DNA of 17,203 nucleotides from positions 1 to 17,203 of the forward strand of contig CAYMLL010000159.1 of assembly GCA_964390645.1 (NCBI GenBank). Reading direction: 5' to 3'. The notes beneath the pieces are model-generated. The model saw only the letters and a program-made list of their open reading frames with translations, had not been told where the DNA came from and ran no database searches. Both the position numbers and the translations under genes were made by a program. Origin of the DNA: CAYMLL01 sp964390645 (GTDB taxonomy: Bacteria > Planctomycetota > UBA8108). Of the stretch, positions 14,003 through 17,203 are shown piece by piece; the stretch's first letter is position 1, and each line of letters starts with the position of its first letter.

Positions 14003-15205
14003 CTACTCGCCTGCCGCAGCGGTCAGCGGCCGGTTGGAGCGTGTTCCGCGCAGGACATCGACCGCCGCGGTGAGTCCGTCAATCGACAGCTCGAACATGG
14101 GGAACACGTGATGGATGAGATGGATCGAGGGCGCGTTCCAGTGTTCTCTTCTCACCGGGTTCAGCCAGACCGAGTTGGAGACGCGGTCGCGGATCTTCTG
14201 CAGCCACGCGATGCCAGTTCTCGAATTGCGCTGATAATAGTCGATAACTCCGCCCACGTGGGTCAACTCGTACGGCGCCATCCAGGCATCGCCGACGAAT
14301 ACGACGGACCAGGTGTGGTCAAGACTGTTGATCACTTCGGTCGTCGGCTCCCCTTTCCATCTTTCGATGTCGGTATACAGATGCCCGTACACACAGTTAT
14401 GAAAGAACCTGTGCTCGAACTCCTTGAAGTGATTCGCGGAATGCGCGGCGCTGAACAATCGCTCGCAAAGAACGGTATATGGATCCATCGAGCCTCCCAC
14501 GTCCATCAGCATCATGAGCTTGATGCGATTGCGCTTGGGCGGTGAGAAAACCAGCTCGATCTCGCCGGCGTTGCGCGCGCTGGCATCGACCGACTCATCC
14601 AGATCCAGCTCCTCCGGACCGTCGTCTCTGTCGAGTCGTCGTAGTCGTCTCAGCGCCACACCGATCTGCCGTGTGTCGAGAATGCGGTCGGAGCGGAGGT
14701 TGCGAAACTGCCGCGATTCGGCGACCTGAACCGCCGAGCGCCCACCGCCGGCCCCGCCGACGCGAATCCCCGCAGGATGCTCACCCCCGTGTCCGAAGGG
14801 AGAGGTGCCGCCCGTCCCGATCCAACGGCTCCCGCCGTCGTGGCGCTCGGTCTGCTCCTCGAGCAAGTCACGAAACCGCTTGAGCAGGTCATCCAGCTCC
14901 AGCTCTGCCAGCTTCGCTCGATCGTCATCACTGATGTCAGGAACGATCGGGTTCTTCAGCCAGTCCAGTATCTCCTCGGTGATGTCGAGATCGTCCTCGA
15001 CGCCACGAAAAAAGGAGGCGAAGGCCCGATCGTACGCGTCGTAGTCGGTCTCGCGCTTGATCAACAAGCAACGCGCAAGATGATAGAACGTGCTCAGGTC
15101 GGCGCGCCCGTGTCCCATGGCCAGGGCCCTCACGAGCGCCAGCCATTCGGTGATGGTCACCTTCAGCCCGGACCGCCGCAGATGGTAAAAGAAGTCGATG
15201 AACAT
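14003..15205 (-). CDS. CoxE-like von Willebrand factor A domain protein, partner of MoxR ATPase
   Basis: The 400-residue protein begins MFIDFFYHLRRSGLKVT, the usual N-terminus of CoxE-like VWA proteins. This is why ATG 15205 is preferred over a start 48 bases earlier, although its Shine-Dalgarno site is weak. An N-terminal helical region (1-120) is followed by a Gly-rich linker (124-156) and a C-terminal VWA domain whose MIDAS motif is D235-V-G-G-S239 (MLMDVGGSM). The second residue of the classical DxSxS is Gly, a variant I believe is normal in this subgroup. VFVGDAW (302-308) may supply another metal ligand. MoxR-VWA pairs remodel proteins or help insert cofactors (CoxD/CoxE, NorQ/NorD). 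It follows the MoxR gene by 92 bp on the same strand, but no obvious client enzyme lies beside it on that strand. Confidence 0.9.
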   Translation of the reverse strand: MFIDFFYHLRRSGLKVTITEWLALVRALAMGHGRADLSTFYHLARCLLIKRETDYDAYDRAFASFFRGVEDDLDITEEILDWLKNPIVPDISDDDRAKLAELELDDLLKRFRDLLEEQTERHDGGSRWIGTGGTSPFGHGGEHPAGIRVGGAGGGRSAVQVAESRQFRNLRSDRILDTRQIGVALRRLRRLDRDDGPEELDLDESVDASARNAGEIELVFSPPKRNRIKLMMLMDVGGSMDPYTVLCERLFSAAHSANHFKEFEHRFFHNCVYGHLYTDIERWKGEPTTEVINSLDHTWSVVFVGDAWMAPYELTHVGGVIDYYQRNSRTGIAWLQKIRDRVSNSVWLNPVRREHWNAPSIHLIHHVFPMFELSIDGLTAAVDVLRGTRSNRPLTAAAGE

Positions 15206-15240
15206 GAAGGGTCCAACAGAGCCGAAACAGGCATCCGCGC

Positions 15241-15284
15241 GTCCGGACAGCACATTCCCGATATCACTTTCCCGACGTCCGGAC
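15241..15284 (-). promoter_or_regulatory. Paired palindromes flanking a direct repeat in the moxR-VWA spacer
   Basis: The palindrome GTCCGGAC occurs at 15241-15248 and 15277-15284, 36 bp apart. Between them CACATTCCCGA (15251-15261) and CACTTTCCCGA (15265-15275) are direct repeats with one mismatch and a 14-bp period. Such symmetry in a 92-bp spacer suggests a protein-binding site or an RNA structure that sets VWA expression relative to the ATPase. No clear internal promoter was seen. Confidence 0.35.
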
Positions 15285-15297
15285 TGTCGAGTCTGTC

Positions 15298-16113
15298 CTA
15301 ATTCCTCGCCGACCGTGCAGTCTCCACATCGTTCTCGCGTTTCAGCAGGACCCCCAGAAACGGCAGCTCATTGGCGATCGTCTCGACCCTCACACCTCCA
15401 CGCTGCAAAGCGGAGATCCAATCGACCAGCTCGCTCGTGGACGGACGTTTGCGCAATGTCGGCAGATCTCGTAGCCAGTAGAACCGGAGCAAGACCTGCT
15501 TCAGGAGCTCTTCCTCGACGCGCGGATGATGAACACGAACGATGTCCGCCATCGTGCTGGTGTCGGGGAATGCGATGTAGTGAAAAACGCAGCGCCTCAG
15601 AAAAGCGTCCGGTAGCTCCTTCTCGTTGTTGGACGTGATGATGACGGTCGGCCGTTCCCTCGCCGTGAACCGTTCACCGGTCTCGGCGACGGAGAAGCTC
15701 ATGCGGTCGAGCTCATGGAGAAGATCGTTGGGGAACTCCATGTCGGCCTTGTCGATCTCGTCGATGAGCAACACCACCCGCTGGGGGCTCGTCAAGGACC
15801 GGCCGAGTGGCCCCTGCTTGATGTACTTCCGGATGTCGCTGATATCGCTGTCGCCGAACCGGGCATCGTTGAGCCGCTGAACGGTGTCGTAGACGTAGAG
15901 CCCGTCCTGAGCCTTGGAAGTGGACTTGATGTTCCAGCTTATCAACTCCAGCTTCAAGCTCTCCGCGACCGCTTCGGCGAGTACGGTCTTGCCGGTCCCC
16001 GGCTCGCCCCGGATCAGGAGAGGCTTTTCCAGCGCGATCGCCACGTTCACCGCATCGCGCAGCTCCGGCGTCACAAGATACGTGTCGGTTCCTCGGAATC
16101 GGTCGAAAGTCAT
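15298..16113 (-). CDS. MoxR-family AAA+ ATPase
   Basis: The 271-residue protein is a single AAA+ module. It shows Walker A GEPGTGKT (36-43), Walker B LLIDEID (115-121), sensor 1 in TSNNEKELPDAF (160-171) and arginine-finger candidates R173/R174 (LRRC), followed by the small lid domain. MoxR ATPases form hexamers in the cytoplasm and use ATP hydrolysis to remodel or mature client complexes with a VWA partner, here encoded directly downstream. The length is slightly shorter than many MoxR proteins (about 280-330). ATG 16113 begins the conserved N-terminal stretch with TDTYLVTPELRDAVNVA. Its Shine-Dalgarno site is weak. No convincing promoter was found upstream. The C-terminus (ENDVETARSARN) is short and variable. 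Confidence 0.94.
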   Translation of the reverse strand: MTFDRFRGTDTYLVTPELRDAVNVAIALEKPLLIRGEPGTGKTVLAEAVAESLKLELISWNIKSTSKAQDGLYVYDTVQRLNDARFGDSDISDIRKYIKQGPLGRSLTSPQRVVLLIDEIDKADMEFPNDLLHELDRMSFSVAETGERFTARERPTVIITSNNEKELPDAFLRRCVFHYIAFPDTSTMADIVRVHHPRVEEELLKQVLLRFYWLRDLPTLRKRPSTSELVDWISALQRGGVRVETIANELPFLGVLLKRENDVETARSARN

Positions 16114-17060
16114 GGAAGATCACTCGTTGCCAAGATCACCCGCTGTCCACACGTGCAACGCATCGAGATCATTCTCGGTCACCAGGGGACATGCGCCCCG
16201 CTAGCGGGGGCCGAAAGCACTCAGGCCCGAACGAACTGTTCACGAGTACACCGTCGCGAGCCAGAGCCGGCACTGGCCTGGCGAGCAGCGACGACATCTT
16301 CGCCCGCAGGCGATCGCTTCACTCCTCGCGAAACGCTCCCCCTGTCACCACTTCGCCCGGCGGAAGTCGATTCTCGTTCGTCACTGGTGGACCGTGAAAA
16401 GCTCGAGTCCGATACGTCTGCGTCCGTTCTCTCACCGATCGCGGCACCCGCAGGCAGTCGAGACGGCGAGGGGAAATCGTGAGCGCCACCCCTGCGACTC
16501 TGCGGTTCACCATCGGCGATCACGTTCTTGCTCGAGAGCCCCTGATCTCGACACAGCGGCCGTTGGCCGCCAGACCCTCGACCAAGACGTCTTCTATCCG
16601 TTCTCACGTCCCTTACGGATTGAACCAGCACGCCAGGCCACGGCAAGCCTGGCTCCAGGCTCGCATTGTGCTCTCGGGTGCTGCGGAAGATGGTAACAAC
16701 CCACCACCGAAGTAGCAATCGCCGGGCGACCTGACGGACACACCCGGTGCGTCGCCGTCGTGCAGGAACGTCCGGAGGGGATGCCACGGAATCCTCTCGT
16801 GTTCCGGCCGCTGTCGACCTGCCATGCCTCGACCACTCCGACGCCGAGCGATGCGAGGGAAGCGAATCGAAGGGCCGACGGTCCACACCGAACAACAGCG
16901 ATCTCGTCACCCCACAACAGAACAGGTATCGGGTCCGTTCCAGCGCGTCGAACGGCACCTGAACGCTCGCACGGACCGCACCGGATCGGACATGATCCGA
17001 CAAGATCCCAGGGCCCGATCGATGAGGTCACGACGCCGGGGAAGCGAGGCCCGGATCCGC
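16114..17060. other. Long intergenic region between MoxR and the right-edge gene
   Basis: About 950 bp carry no supported gene. Open frames on both strands translate to Arg/Ser-rich sequence. The best small candidate is plus-strand 16479-16715 (78 codons, GTG start, GAGGGG five bases upstream), starting MSATPATLRFTIGDHVLA. Its later half is poor in hydrophobic residues and it matches nothing I know. A 14-bp palindrome near the MoxR end is listed separately. Confidence 0.55.
16196..16209. promoter_or_regulatory. Perfect 14-bp palindrome upstream of the MoxR gene
   Basis: CCCCGCTAGCGGGG is a perfect palindrome 83 bp upstream of the MoxR start. It could be a repressor or activator site, or a small hairpin. 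The function is inferred from symmetry and position only. Confidence 0.25.
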
Positions 17061-17089
17061 TTGACACCACTTAACCCTCCATTGAGAAT
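17061..17089 (+). promoter_or_regulatory. Sigma70-like promoter of the right-edge gene
   Basis: A perfect -35 hexamer TTGACA (17061-17066) is followed after exactly 17 bp by GAGAAT (17084-17089), which matches four of six bases of the -10 consensus. The local sequence is less GC-rich than its surroundings. Transcription would start near 17096, about 87 nt before ATG 17183. Confidence 0.6.
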
Positions 17090-17182
17090 GAACCGGACTT
17101 ATCGGGAAATGGCGGGTGGGCCTTTCGGGGTCGTGCCACGCAGGACTGGTACTGTGGACTGGGCTCAACGGAGGATACGGAG

Positions 17183-17203
17183 ATGATCAGAACGGCATGC
17201 GTT
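17183..17203 (+). CDS. Start of an unidentified gene, truncated by the window edge
   Basis: ATG 17183 is preceded by GGAGG at 17170-17174 with eight bases between, an ideal ribosome binding site, and by the promoter at 17061. Only seven codons are visible (MIRTACV). The basic then hydrophobic start would suit a signal peptide, but seven residues are too few to say more. It is divergent from the MoxR gene. Confidence 0.6.

Noticed and set aside
16479..16715. 78-codon plus-strand frame with GAGGGG before a GTG
   Set aside because: The ribosome site is decent, but composition is poor and there is no homology or promoter; kept only as a remark in the intergenic entry.
16221..17003. Minus-strand open frame of 260 codons
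   Set aside because: Very rich in Arg and Ser, without any recognisable motif, and it covers the region with other chance frames.
1..17203. tRNA, rRNA, CRISPR array, transposase or attachment sites
   Set aside because: No cloverleaf-like sequence, repeat-spacer pattern, transposase motif or terminal inverted repeat was found when reading either strand.

Overview
The window looks like a piece of a high-GC Planctomycetota chromosome or metagenome scaffold. The best evidence is a left-edge gene with the planctomycete-type PSCyt1/PSCyt2 cytochrome architecture. The efflux genes also have the long TolC form and paired adaptors I associate with that phylum. About a fifth of the window (four stretches of 0.5-1.1 kb) has no convincing gene, and a run of ten Ns at 10319-10328 marks an assembly gap.

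Layout. (1) 1-2235, minus strand: a partial secreted cytochrome c / DUF1549 protein running off the left edge. (2) 3280-10275, plus strand: an efflux operon made of a long TolC-type outer-membrane lipoprotein, two tandem paralogous HlyD/MacA-type adaptors and a MacB-type permease without an ATPase domain. The last three genes overlap. (3) 10988-13508, plus strand: a compact operon of three genes joined by ATGA overlaps behind a good sigma70-like promoter. It encodes a haem-oxygenase-like diiron oxidase (HDO), a class I SAM methyltransferase and a TauD/TfdA Fe(II)/2-oxoglutarate dioxygenase. (4) 16113-14003, minus strand: a MoxR AAA+ ATPase followed by a CoxE-like VWA protein, with a possible broken small gene behind it. 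(5) 17183 onward: the first seven codons of another plus-strand gene with a strong promoter and ribosome binding site.

How the parts may work together. The efflux genes would form a tripartite pump spanning both membranes, but its ATPase must come from elsewhere or lie in the assembly gap. The HDO-methyltransferase-dioxygenase operon has the make-up of a small-molecule tailoring or minimal biosynthetic pathway. I know of no characterised pathway with exactly this set, so it is the best candidate here for an undescribed system. It lies between a pump and a MoxR-VWA pair, a class of machine that in some cases matures metalloenzymes. A functional link is plausible but is inference only.
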